Source: Deroplatys truncata (Eukaryota > Arthropoda > Insecta > Mantodea > Mantidae). From it: a DNA stretch of 64,000 nucleotides. The stretch is taken from contig CM060989.1 of NCBI GenBank assembly GCA_030765065.1, forward strand, positions 64,804,001-64,868,000, given 5' to 3'. The notes below the pieces were generated by a model that saw only the letters and a program-made list of their open reading frames with translations, was not told where the DNA came from and did no database searches. The position numbers and the translations under genes were made by a program. This document shows, piece after piece, positions 33,171 through 43,499 of the stretch; position 1 is the first letter of the stretch; every line of letters starts with the position of its first letter.

Positions 33171-34441
33171 TACAGTCCTGTGCAGATTAATCACAACAGA
33201 ACAGTAACACAACATTTTACATGCTTTCATGAATTTAATCATAAATTCTTCCAATTTACATTTATTAATACTTAATATGTCCTCCTTTCTGTTTTATAAG
33301 TTCCAATACACGATTAGGCATTGACTCCACAGGATTAGAACACATATTTATGAGACCATTATCATGAAACCACACTTGAATTAAAACTAATATCAAACGT
33401 TCTTTTGTGGAACAGTCAAAGTTTGCAAGTCTCTTTTTGCAAATAGCCCACAAATTTTCTACGGGGTTAATGTCAGGCAAATTCCCTGGACAGTCAAACA
33501 CATGAACATTGTTATCTTTGAAGAATTTCTTCACTTTCTTAGAAGTGTAGCAGGTTGCTAAATCTTGCTTAAAAATTCTGTAACCTTACAGAAACCTTTT
33601 CTGGAGTTCACGAACAACTCTCACCAGTACTGTGATGTACGGATCACTTTTCATCGTGCCTTCAACCGGAATTAAAAGTCCTAGTCCTTCATAGGTGAAA
33701 CAGTCAAAACATTTTCTTCTCAGGGTGTTTTAAAGTCTGTTGAAAATGTGCTGAATTTGTAGGTTCATTATTTGCTCTGCGCACATACTGAACCATCTGG
33801 CTTTCCACTTTGAAATGAGTCTCATCAGAGAAAACAACTTTTTTCCAGTCTTGCAGTGTCCAATTCTGATGAGCACGCACCCATAAAAGGCGTTTCTTAT
33901 GCATTGCTTGTGTAAGATCACAGGTTTTTTGGGCTTTTCTTCCAACTACTTAAAGCCTACGAGAGACATTAGATGCATCTAGATTCACTCCCCTGTCCCT
34001 CAGATCATGAGCCAAGTCCACAGCAGTGAGCCTAGGGTTTGTTTTGCTTTTCCTAAGCAGAAAGCGGTCATCAGTTGGTGTTTTCTTTTTCTGACCACAT
34101 TTCCCCTTTTTCTTTGGTGTAATGGAGCCAGTCTCTTTGTACTGATGAATAATTCTATGTACAGTGGCTACACCAACACCGAACTTTGTAGCTATCTCTC
34201 TTTGTGCCATAGAGTATTTTGTGCTAATGCTAGAATCATACTTCATTTCCTGGGAGTTGTATGCATTGAAGACCGAAATTTACAAATAACTGCACATTTG
34301 AACTGAAAACCAACTGACATGTGAAACAACAAGCAACAATGTCCAGAGAGCATTTAATTTCATTATAAGCACAGTGCTGACAATTATTTGGGAAAATACA
34401 ACAAAATTTACCTTGTTCCGTTTAATTCGTACAGGACTGTA
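33171..34441 (-). mobile_element. Tc1-type transposon, nearly full length
   Basis: Both ends read TACAGTCCTGT going inward (33171 and the complement at 34441), with TA at each edge. The minus strand carries MAQREIATKFGVGVATVHR (HTH), KSKTNPRLTAVDLAHDLRD, WTLQDWKKVVFSDETHF (first D), LPDINPVENLWAICKKRLAN (third acidic E), ending about 33268 with VLELIKQKGGHIKY. Frameshifts near 33950 and across 33540-33700 kill the ORF. The length (1271 bp) is close to a whole element. Confidence 0.85.
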
Positions 34442-34824
34442 CCTACTGAAATCTGAAATTTTTCGAACACTTTCTATTGAAGTCTTCTACTGAAGCCTTG
34501 GCTACTAAGTTTGGCAACACTGAGTACAGGGCAAGAAATCCCCTGTAATATGGCCACATATCCAAAACAAATGCTCTGTATTTTATTAAACCCGAGTCGA
34601 TATAGTAAGCAAAACATTCTGAGATTTCGCTATAAGGGTTGACAAATCACCATAGAATAGAACTAATAAGTTTTAATTAAATTATAATTTGTAAATCCTT
34701 ATAGTATGGATTCATACAGGAAGTACACAACTGTCACTAACAGAATTTAGTAACAGGCATTCCATTCTCAATAAGATGCGAAATCAACAAACACAAACAT
34801 AAAGGAACTAATATATTCCATTAC

Positions 34825-34830
34825 TTTATT
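34825..34830 (-). promoter_or_regulatory. LARP7: Candidate LARP7 polyadenylation signal
   Basis: AATAAA on the minus strand lies 145 bp after the LARP7 stop codon at 34975. It is the first canonical signal at a suitable distance. Confidence 0.5.
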
Positions 34831-34974
34831 CTATGAATATAATACATTACACTCAATAATTCAAATGTAAACGTGCTCCAAATAAGTTTGAACATTTCTT
34901 CTTATGTTTCAAACTCTAAAAATTAAAATGAATTTATAAGTCTTTAAAATAAAATTTCATCTAAAAGGTTCTGT

Positions 34975-35123
34975 TTATTCATCAAATTTTATGTGTTTGC
35001 CAAGTTCTCTTTCTGCTCTTCTTAATACTTTGTCCCTTCCTCGCTGTTTTGTGCGAATTTTGTTGCTGAATTTCACTTTCCTGTCTGCCATAATCTTATC
35101 CCAATATTCAGTCTCTTCCTCAC
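34975..35123 (-). CDS. LARP7: LARP7 terminal coding exon (xRRM tail)
   Basis: This exon encodes GEEETEYWDKIMADRKVKF, SNKIRTKQRGRDKVLRRAER, ELGKHIKFDE and then TAA at 34977-34975. The YW.KI..DR..K and final KHIKF(D/S)E match the C-terminus of animal LARP7, where helix 3 of the xRRM contacts 7SK RNA. The acceptor is TTCTAG|GTGAGG at 35124. It enters with two bases of a split glycine codon. The preceding intron has an R2 repeat about 100 bp away. Confidence 0.95.
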
Positions 35124-35230
35124 CTAGAATGAAATCATTAAATTATCATTATCAACATTGCTTATTACCTAGCATGTTGAACTGATAAGCAATACATTCA
35201 CTTCCTGAGAGAGAAGTGAGGTGTTACGAA

Positions 35231-35923
35231 TGAGACAGTATTATTATCATTTAAATGATTCAGTCAAATTATATAATATATAGAATCAATAACAGCCCGC
35301 CTTGAAACAATATGTGTATGTAATAATTTGTAAAATGTATGTAACAGTCATTGCATATGCTTATATTATTGTAAACATGTTCAATAATGTTATGTGAATG
35401 CATTACGTAATTTAATAATGTAGGAGCTGTGAGAAATAGGTAAAAAGTTGCTAACAAAGAGGTAACAATGAGGTAATCTTGAGGCAATAATGAGTAAGAA
35501 TGTATAATAATGCTACTAGTCATTATTGGAGCAACAATAATATAATTTTAGTGACAGTTTATAAAATAGCCAATCAACGACCAGAAAAAGCTTTAGTTAA
35601 ATGAAGGTATTCTATTGGAGTAGGAATAGCCAATCAGAGACTTCAAATACAGAAATTTACCAGTTTAGACGGTTGAAATCAGTTCAGTTGCCTGCAAACA
35701 GTGTTCCTAATCAGACGCAAAAAGTGTCCTCGAGAGATTTAATACGTATTCGTGTGAGACGAAAAATAGTTTACGTGTTAAAAAGTGCAAGTAATTAATT
35801 AATAAAAAGAATCTCACAGCTCTCTCTATATCAGTGAAGTGTTATTTAAATCCTATCAAGCATTAATAAAAGGAGTGAAGTAAAATTATAATCTGTATAA
35901 GCCTACATTCTTGTTGCACCACA
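35231..35923 (+). repeat. R2 LTR-like repeat, copy b
   Basis: This runs from TGAGACAGTATTATTATC to TTGTTGCACCACA|ACC. It carries ATAGCCAATCAACG and ATAGCCAATCAGAG, TTCAGTTGCCTGCAAACAG and AATCTCACAGCTC. It is very similar to copy d at 54112. The leader to about 36240 holds GCAGCCGAGGCAAACATAAA and AATTGATGCCCAAAGCGTGG. It lies in the last intron of LARP7. Confidence 0.65.
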
Positions 35924-36942
35924 ACCATGCCAAGATATCCATGTCTCTAAAATAAATACTGACGCAGCCGAGGCAAACATAAATATAATATTTAAAGAAA
36001 CAGTCAAATTACAAAGTTAATATTTTTTTTAAACTTGGGGCAAAGGCCACCTGAAAGTACATTTGGGGCGAAGGCTACCGGAAAACTGTTTAACATACGT
36101 GCGGTTGCAACTACTACAAGTTCGGCTCCCCAACAGTTGAAATATAATACAACTCCTTCAATACAAACTACTTCAAATTGATGCCCAAAGCGTGGTAAAA
36201 AAAAAATATAAACGTAACAAACCATCTTCTTCATGGACTGTAACATAGCCTAATATCAGTATAGTATATCAAGCAATTATAAATTCAGATCTTAATTATT
36301 CTATATTTATAAGGAATGCTTTTAAAGTAGGGTCTGCTAGTTAATAAAATAAGAACTACTGAATATTTTGGCTAACTGCATTTTTATTGCATTCTGTATA
36401 ACTTAGGCTTTCTTTCCACACAGTTTTCACAATCAATTAAATTCTTATTCTGGTGTAGAATAAATTTTAGTGGCACCTCCTTATAGAAGTTTGCCACCAA
36501 TCCATAAAAAAATTGTACAGTTTCTGAGATGCATTTTGTTGTATCTAAGGTTCTACCCAAAGGAAACTGCATTATTCATATCATTGGTTTCAGTGTTCCA
36601 GATCTTTATCACAGAATGGATGAAAGAAAACAACTATGAATCCACAGGTTAACGTGATGTCAGCCAAAAACACACGATTCATTATTTATATCCTTCAAGA
36701 AGCTATCATACATGTGCCATAAATGTCCCCTGAGATATTACCACAGCTCATTTTCAATAGACACATTTAACTCCAGAAATAGTCACATGTTTCCCAGATG
36801 AACTGGCAGCAGAAGTATCTGTGATGAGGTTCCAAAACACTTATGCTACGCTAAGATAAATGTTCGAAAAATTGTTGATAACTGGCAGAAACATAGTGTA
36901 AGGTTTAAAGGCTTAGATAAAAAAATAAACTATAAAAAAAAA

Positions 36943-37775
36943 TCTGATGTGTTACACTCACATGACTTTCTCTACTCTTGTAGAAACTATTTTTACAAAC
37001 GCTTATTCCCCATATGCTTCATGTTAATCGAGATATCGAGATGTTAATCTTATTGCTAATTTTCTTGTAGATGCAAGGGGGATTGGTAGGCTTTAAGCGA
37101 TAGTCAAATATTTTAAGAGCTGGTTGCTATGTGGAGCATTCAATTCTCTTTGCATTACCAGGACAAAAAAAAAATGAATAACGAATTTGAGAAAAAGTAT
37201 AAGTATTGGAAACTTAAGGGAATAACAAGCAATATCTCGAAAATGGTTACCTCAACAAAAAAAATGTGTATGACATAAATTGTGTATTTTAACGCGATCT
37301 ACATTTTTTTGTGTAGTAAAATTTTGTCTATCTCTTAAAAGTCGTTCACAATGAAGAATACTTTTGGAGACATTCCCAGAAAATTTAGGATATACATTTA
37401 ATTTATCATGAAAATATCTTAAACATATGATATTTTAATCAAAATCGTTACGAGCCATTTTTGAGAAAATTAAATTTTCGAAAAATGTTCCATGTAAAGG
37501 GTAATCTGGGGTGGGGGGATTTTCTTGAAAACCTTTGTGTCGCATCTCTGGAAGATACTGAACCTAAATACCAAGTTTGGTGTTTATCCGACAATTCGTT
37601 TCTGAGTTAAGCTGTTCATAGACACACAGACACACACACACACACGGACCTGTTTCCAAAAATGCTATTTTTGGATTCAGGGGGTCTCATAACATGTATT
37701 TCTGGTGAAATCTCAGTATCAAATTTTTGGGTGGAATACAATACTGCCCCTACTTACTATACGTAGAAGAGAAAG
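36943..37775 (-). repeat. R1-A repeat, full length
   Basis: The plus view starts TCTGATGTGTTACACTCAC after an A-run and ends TACGTAGAAGAGAAAG, followed by TAAGAATA. A (CA)n stretch lies at about 37623-37645. It is in the last LARP7 intron. Confidence 0.85.
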
Positions 37776-38030
37776 TAAGAATAATCTATCAAAAATATTT
37801 AGTAGTTCGTACTTTATTGCAAAACAGACCTTACTTTTGAACTACCTCTCATAATAATGTACAGAGATTGTTTCCTCTGGTTACATCTTCTCTCTATACA
37901 ACTTGGAATTCAGTAATAACCTGTTTATAATGCCAGGATTGCATAAAAATTATTGGTTACATTTTATAAATAACAAATCTATGATCTTTTAAATGAAGGT
38001 ATAAACAGAATAAGTTGTTTTACTCTTCTA

Positions 38031-38931
38031 CAGGGAGAGCCAAAAAACTATGAACTGGCTGTGCAGTGTTTTTCCAGTCTGCATCCTCGGCACTCGTTGC
38101 TGTCTGCCGCTATCACAGAAAGGCGTGGATGAAACCATACAACATTTTTAAAACTACTTTTAAAGGCTTTACTTACCAACTTTATGAAAGGAGATGCTGA
38201 AACTGGTCACCATCATTCACCGTAGTTCACGTTGAGAAATGCTGGCAATTTCCTGGCAGATATTTTGTTTTAATTCTTCCAGTGTGTGTGGGTTTTTCTT
38301 GTACACTTTGTTTTAAGTTACCCCAGAGACAGATATCACAGGGGATTAGGTCAGGGGACTGAGGGGGCCACAAAGCTCTACTAATAATTCTGTCCTCAAA
38401 CACACTTTGAATTGTTCTCATTGAAATATTGGCTGTTGCAGAGTCTTGTTGAAAAAAGGCAAAATCACACTCTCTGTCTGTTAATTCCCTAAAACCAGGA
38501 GGCAAAATTGTATTCACGTATGCACAGGCTTCAACTATTGACTTGAAAAAAATTGGCCCTGCGATTGGCTCTCCTATAGCCCTCTGCGACTTCTATCTCT
38601 GGAGTAACTAAAAACAAACTGTACAAGACAAACCCACACACCCTTGAGGAATTAAAACAAAATATCCGCCAGGAAATTGCATTCTAAACGTGAACTACGG
38701 TGAGCAATGGATAGTTTCCTAAAGAGGTGCCAAAAATGTATGGACAACGATGTTGGCCAGTTTCAGCATCTCCTTTCATAAAGTTGTTAAGTAAAGCCTT
38801 TAAAAGTAGTTTTAAAAATGTTGTATGGTTTCATCCGTGCCTTTCTATGATAGCGGCAGACAGCAGCGAGCGCAGACGATGGGGACAGGAAAAACACCGC
38901 ACAGCCGGTTCGTATTTTTTGGCTCTCTCTG
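38031..38931. mobile_element. Foldback-type element made of two opposed transposase 3' ends
   Basis: TA flanks both edges (38029-38030, 38932-38933). The arms begin CAGGGAGAGCCAAAAAACTA and the complement of CAGAGAGAGCCAAAAAATAC, and stay inverted copies for about 300 bp. The left arm on the minus strand has CDFAFFQQDSATANISMRT and PQSPDLIPCDICLWGNLKQS. The right arm on the plus strand has a decayed CDFYLW..K and CQKCMDND-type end. Two truncated copies of one mariner-like element are joined head to head. Confidence 0.75.
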
Positions 38932-39027
38932 TATAACATTTTCTCAAACACTTAAATCCTGTTGGTGGGGAGATTCACCTTAGCATCACTCTAGTGAAAG
39001 GAAGCAGAAATAAACAGAATGTTATAC

Positions 39028-39169
39028 CTTCAAGAACTTCACTTGATACCCATGGATTACTAGATGCCAGCTGCTTGGCTCCTTCAGCAGTGCCACAGCG
39101 GATATATGCTATATTTGCTCCTGGCAATACATCCACATATTCAACATATTGCAATGCCTTTGTGTCTGC
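39028..39169 (-). CDS. LARP7: LARP7 exon (xRRM core)
   Basis: This exon encodes ADTKALQYVEYVDVLPGANI, AYIRCGTAEGAKQLASSN, PWVSSEVLE plus one base. YVDVLPG corresponds to the RNP3-type strand of the LARP7 xRRM (human YVDLLEG), and the helix EGAKQLA follows. The acceptor is TTTTAG|GCAGAC at 39170 and the donor is TGAAG|GTATAAC at 39027. It enters in phase 0 and leaves phase 1, consistent with both neighbours. Confidence 0.95.
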
Positions 39170-39364
39170 CTAAAAATACAAACAAAATTATTTATGTCTG
39201 TCATATCTAGGGACAAGATTTTAATGCAAATGCATATTTCTTCTCTGCTGTAAGAAAGTATATTAACTTGGTGTGTGAGTTAATTGCTAAATTTCCAAAA
39301 ATTGTAAAGAATATTTTGTGTTGCATATAATGTAAAATTTACATTTTGTTAATACACATATATA

Positions 39365-40680
39365 CGGGGCTGATCAACAAAGCCTGAGACTGATTTTTTC
39401 CTGTAGCTTCCGTGATAGTTTCGTATCTGTAACATAAATATTTGAAAAGAGCGGTTTTTATGTATAATGTTGGTAGGCGGCAGCACTCTCGTATTGGTAG
39501 GTTGGTAGTAATGCTCTATTTTGTAGACCCTACGTGCATTTCGCATACCAGACAATGGAGGTGATGCGAGAGGAGCAGTACAGCGCAATCAAATTCTGTT
39601 TTCGTTTAAACCATACAGCCACCGAAACTTATGAAAAGCTGAAGCAAGCGTACAGTGAAGATGCACTACGTCGTGCAACAGTGTTTAGGTGGTTCAAGGA
39701 CTTCAAAGAAGGCAGACTTGTCAGTGTTAAGCAAGGTGGGCCTGGTGTTTCGACTTCTGCTGTGACTGAAATCAACATCAACACAGCTGCTATGATTGTC
39801 CGAGAGCATCGGTGTGTATAACATTACGTAACCTCAGTGAAGTGTTGAGAATTTTATATGGCAGTGTGTTTACAATTATGCACGACCATCTCCATATGAC
39901 CCGAGTTTGTGCTCGTTGGGTGCCACGTCTGTTGACTCCCGAACAAAAGGCTGTGCAAATGGAGACAAGCCGTGAGGTGCTGCGTCTCTTTGCTGATGCA
40001 GGGGATCAATTTTTTAAATTGATTATCATCGGTGATGAGTCATGGCTGCATCATTATGATCCTGAAGGAAAACAAGCCAGCAAAGTGTGGAAATCGCCAG
40101 GTTCTCCAACACCAAAAAAGGCAAAAGTTGTTTCATTTGCAGGGAAAGTGATGGTGATCACATTTTTTGACTGTAATGGAATGATTTATCAGCATGCAGT
40201 TCCCCCTCACACTACTGTTACAGCAGCACACGTCAGTATTGGCTACACTGAGGAAGCACATTGCAAAGAAACTGACCAGAGCTTTCTCGGACTGGGTGGC
40301 GACTTCATCATGACAATGCACGGCCTCACGTCGCAAATCAAGTCATGCAGTTTCTGGCTCGATTCAACATTACCTGTGTACCACATCCACGTTATAGCCC
40401 TGATCTTGCACCCTGTGACTTTTTTTTTTATTCCCATCACTAAAGGCAAAGCTTAGGGGTATTCGATTTGAGAACTGAAGCAGTGCTCAAGAAAAGTGAA
40501 GCGATTCTCAAGGACCTGACAAAGAATGGTCTGCAGCACGTGTTCAAGGAATGGCAGAGATGCTATAAAAAGTGCATTGAAGTATGAGAGGACTACTTTG
40601 AAAAAGATCATGTAAACATTGAATTGGAGTAATAAACATCTGTGAAAAAAAATCAGTCTGTCTTTGTTGATCAGCCCTCG
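39365..40680 (+). mobile_element. mariner element, full length but frameshifted
   Basis: The TIR CGGGGCTGATCAACAAAG and its complement are flanked by TA on both sides. The transposase starts MEVMREEQYSAIKFCFRLNH with HTH (ATVFRWFKDFKEGR), a frameshift near 39815, then WVPRLLTPEQKAVQMETS, GDESWLHHYDPEGKQ (first D), ITFFDCNG (second D), a frameshift near 40220-40320, then HDNARPHVANQ and YSPDLAPCDFF in another frame. The end is DYFEKD-like. It is inserted in a LARP7 intron on the antisense strand. A second copy is at 56148-58960. Confidence 0.9.
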
Positions 40681-40689
40681 TACATGCCT

Positions 40690-41060
40690 ATTAGTAAGGT
40701 TAACAGGAGGTTGGCACTGCCAAGTCGGAGGTAAACAGAGATAAGCAACACTCGTCTGGTATAAACATCGGAAGCACTATCCTCAGATAACCAGATTTTT
40801 CTCGAAGTTCCTCCCCTTCTGCTTCCAGAATGTGTATCCAGAATTCTGGAATGTTATGTGAAGATTCAATTGCCTAAATAGGTGAGTGTTCTCGTCAGAG
40901 CAGTTGAGTTGAATCGATTAGTTAGTGAGAGCAATTCTTGTGCAACATTAAGTGTTTTCTACAAGCGAGTTTGTGACAACAACTGTGACGTGCAGTGAAC
41001 GCAACTATTGCAGAAGAGATTGAAGAAGTCTTGTGTTCAACTCCCTAGACTTGAACAGAG
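40690..41060. other. LARP7 intron, unassigned
   Basis: I see no gene or named repeat. Confidence 0.3.
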
Positions 41061-41235
41061 GGCAATGGATTTTTTTCAGGCATAAAAATCCTTAGCATGG
41101 CTTCCTATATTTACAGCACATAAAAGAACCTCAAGGGTGATAAGGAGGCCTCTGAGCAAAATTTCCGGTCTTTCACATCCAATATAGAATGGGACGCTAA
41201 GGACCACAGCAGTTAAAGAGCATCCATAAATAAAA
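41060..41235 (+). repeat. R4 interspersed repeat, copy 2
   Basis: This is the inverse copy of 32608-32780. It reads GGCATAAAAATCCTTAGCAT, AAAAGAACCTCAAG, ATGGGACGCTAAGGACCA and AGAGCATCCATAAATAAA. Confidence 0.65.
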
Positions 41236-42182
41236 ACTCAATTTATTTTTTTTTACAAAAGTGAAGTGACGAAGAAATTGAACCAGTTCACATCAGTGAA
41301 CTCCCAGTGAAATTGAATAGATAAGAATATTGAAGTGACATTCTGGACAAAGTTACAATGTATTTTTATTTGATTCATTTTATTTTCATATTTGAATTAA
41401 AAATACAATATTTATACATAACATGTGTCACTAATTGAGTCTTGAAATTTGGCTACACTGATAGCTTACACACAACACAATAAATAGCTCACGTCACATT
41501 GGTGAATTCCCGGCTAATCTGGTCGTAAACATTTCCTTGCCGCATGAAGGAGGATGTTAAGGAGTTCTCAGAACTGAGTTAAAGTGTAGTGGCTATACTT
41601 ATATGTAATGATAAAGTTAGTTTAAATTTTATTCTTAAGTATCTCTTAACATTTACAAAAATGTAACCTACTAATTTACATAAAGTAAAGCAATTCAAAA
41701 TATTCAGTCATTAATAGTTTTAGAAATTGAATTCCAGAAATATTCCTGCAGGTTTGCAATAGTTCTCCAGTGGAAACTTTACGTCATTCAACTGAAAGTT
41801 TATATTGCATATGGTGAAGGCCTTGTTTTTGCATAATCATGCCAAAATTAAAGAAAGAACGAAAAAAGAATAATACAACAGGGGTAAATCCTAACTCATT
41901 ATTAAAAATAAATTTTAATAGTTAAATAATTCATATGGTTTCCGCAACAGTTTTATTCATGGAGAGATTACATAAAATTTTTATTTAAGTTCAATATTAT
42001 AACTTAATACCTTTTATATCGGCATATTTGCATGCATATAATGAAAGTTTCAATGCATAAATGCATACATTTTAAAGGGATTATTTGAGCATACAATTCC
42101 TGGCCCTAGTCACATTACATTTTATTCAAACAAATCTATAATAAGTCATTTACTTTATGCCTGAAATTCTCTTAAAGACTAA

Positions 42183-43334
42183 TGCCCATGTGCACCATTC
42201 TCGATCAAGATTTTACTGTGGTAAAATATGGACTTTACCGTGGTGAACGGTCATTTGTGGTGCATGGACCGGTAAAAGTTTATCAAGGATTTTACTGCAG
42301 TTAAATCTGACCGGCCATTCATGGCAGGTTTTCTTTGATTATTTCCAACGTTACTTGTGCTGAAATGTTAAAATGGCGGAACGGTATAGGTTAGAATTCC
42401 TAAAGAATAGATATACTCCATTTTCGGCAATGAATACATCCTGATAGAGCTACTTTAATGTACTTTGTAATTTGTAATGCTTTAAGGCCTATTTGCGCGA
42501 CAGGTGCCTTAAAAATCCTGAGCTAAGACGTAACGAAAATTCACACACTCACGGCGTTACATATCAGAATTATATCAGTTGAAGCATAGTTCCAAGAACA
42601 AGGCAGAAATAAAGAGAGTATTGAATGAATTTGGCGCAATAACTACATTTTCAGGAATATTAAATACTTGATTGCACAGGTATACGAATCCGGTAACCTG
42701 AAGAGATCAGTACCGCAATCTAAAATCGAAAGTTGTCATCGTGATGTCGGGGTAGCATGTGTGCCTCATATTCAAGAGGTTCCGCCTTCAAATCTTGTTC
42801 GGGAATAATGTATTTTTTGTTTCTTTTTTCTGCCTGTCTTTCAGTGAATATAGGCTAAGCTAACTTAGAATTTAGCCAGTGTGGAAAGAAAAAACATCTA
42901 TAATAGTTGAGCATATTTTTTAATCATTTGTAAGGCTAGCTTTTCCCACGTGTCCAACTTAAAGTTATTGCTTCTATCTCTGTACTTTCTATCTTTTCTT
43001 AAGAATTGATGTTAAATTTAATAACGTAATAAAGAAACTTGGATGTGTTTTTGCTTTCCTCCATTACACGCTGAACTACATGCATGCGCTTGAGCAAAGA
43101 GATAAAACAAGTAAAAAATAGATGATGTGATGTACATCCGGGTGCGTTCAGTAGAGTTGACCTGCAATGAACGGTGTGCTCAACTAAGGGAAGCACCTGC
43201 CAGATAGCCCCGGTCACCTAAACTGCGGTGAACAGTGGTGCACTGCTGTGTGATGCTTACCCGGGTCAAATTCTTACCATGGTAAGCTGAAGGTCCCTGA
43301 AGGATTTGTTTAACGAGGATGGTGCACATGGCCA
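42183..43334. mobile_element. Harbinger-like non-autonomous element
   Basis: The ends TGCCCATGTGCACCATTCTC and the complement of TGGCCATGTGCACCATCCTC are inverted repeats, flanked by TAA on both sides (42180-42182, 43335-43337). A 3-bp TAA duplication is typical of PIF/Harbinger. Subterminal GGTGAACGGTC...GTGGTGC blocks are repeated in inverse near the right end. No transposase is seen. A tRNA-like segment sits inside at about 42737-42805. Confidence 0.65.
42737..42805 (+). repeat. tRNA-like segment inside the Harbinger-like element
   Basis: GATGTCGGGGTAGCATGTGT (A-box like) is followed about 30 bases later by CCTTCAAATCTTGTTCGGG (B-box like). It is probably a SINE head. Pairing of the arms is weak. 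Confidence 0.4.
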
Positions 43335-43499
43335 TAAGTATATATTGTTGCATTAAATAATGCTTATTAATTTAAGGTTGAGCTTTAATCTAAATATTTT
43401 TACATTACATTCCAAATAATTTATAATAATAATAAATAATAAATAATATATCATTTATTTTATGTTTAGTTGAATTTACTACAATTCATAGTCACTAAG

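Noticed and set aside
41400..42180. Host exons in the LARP7 intron
   Set aside because: No open stretch with splice signals and protein-like composition was found.
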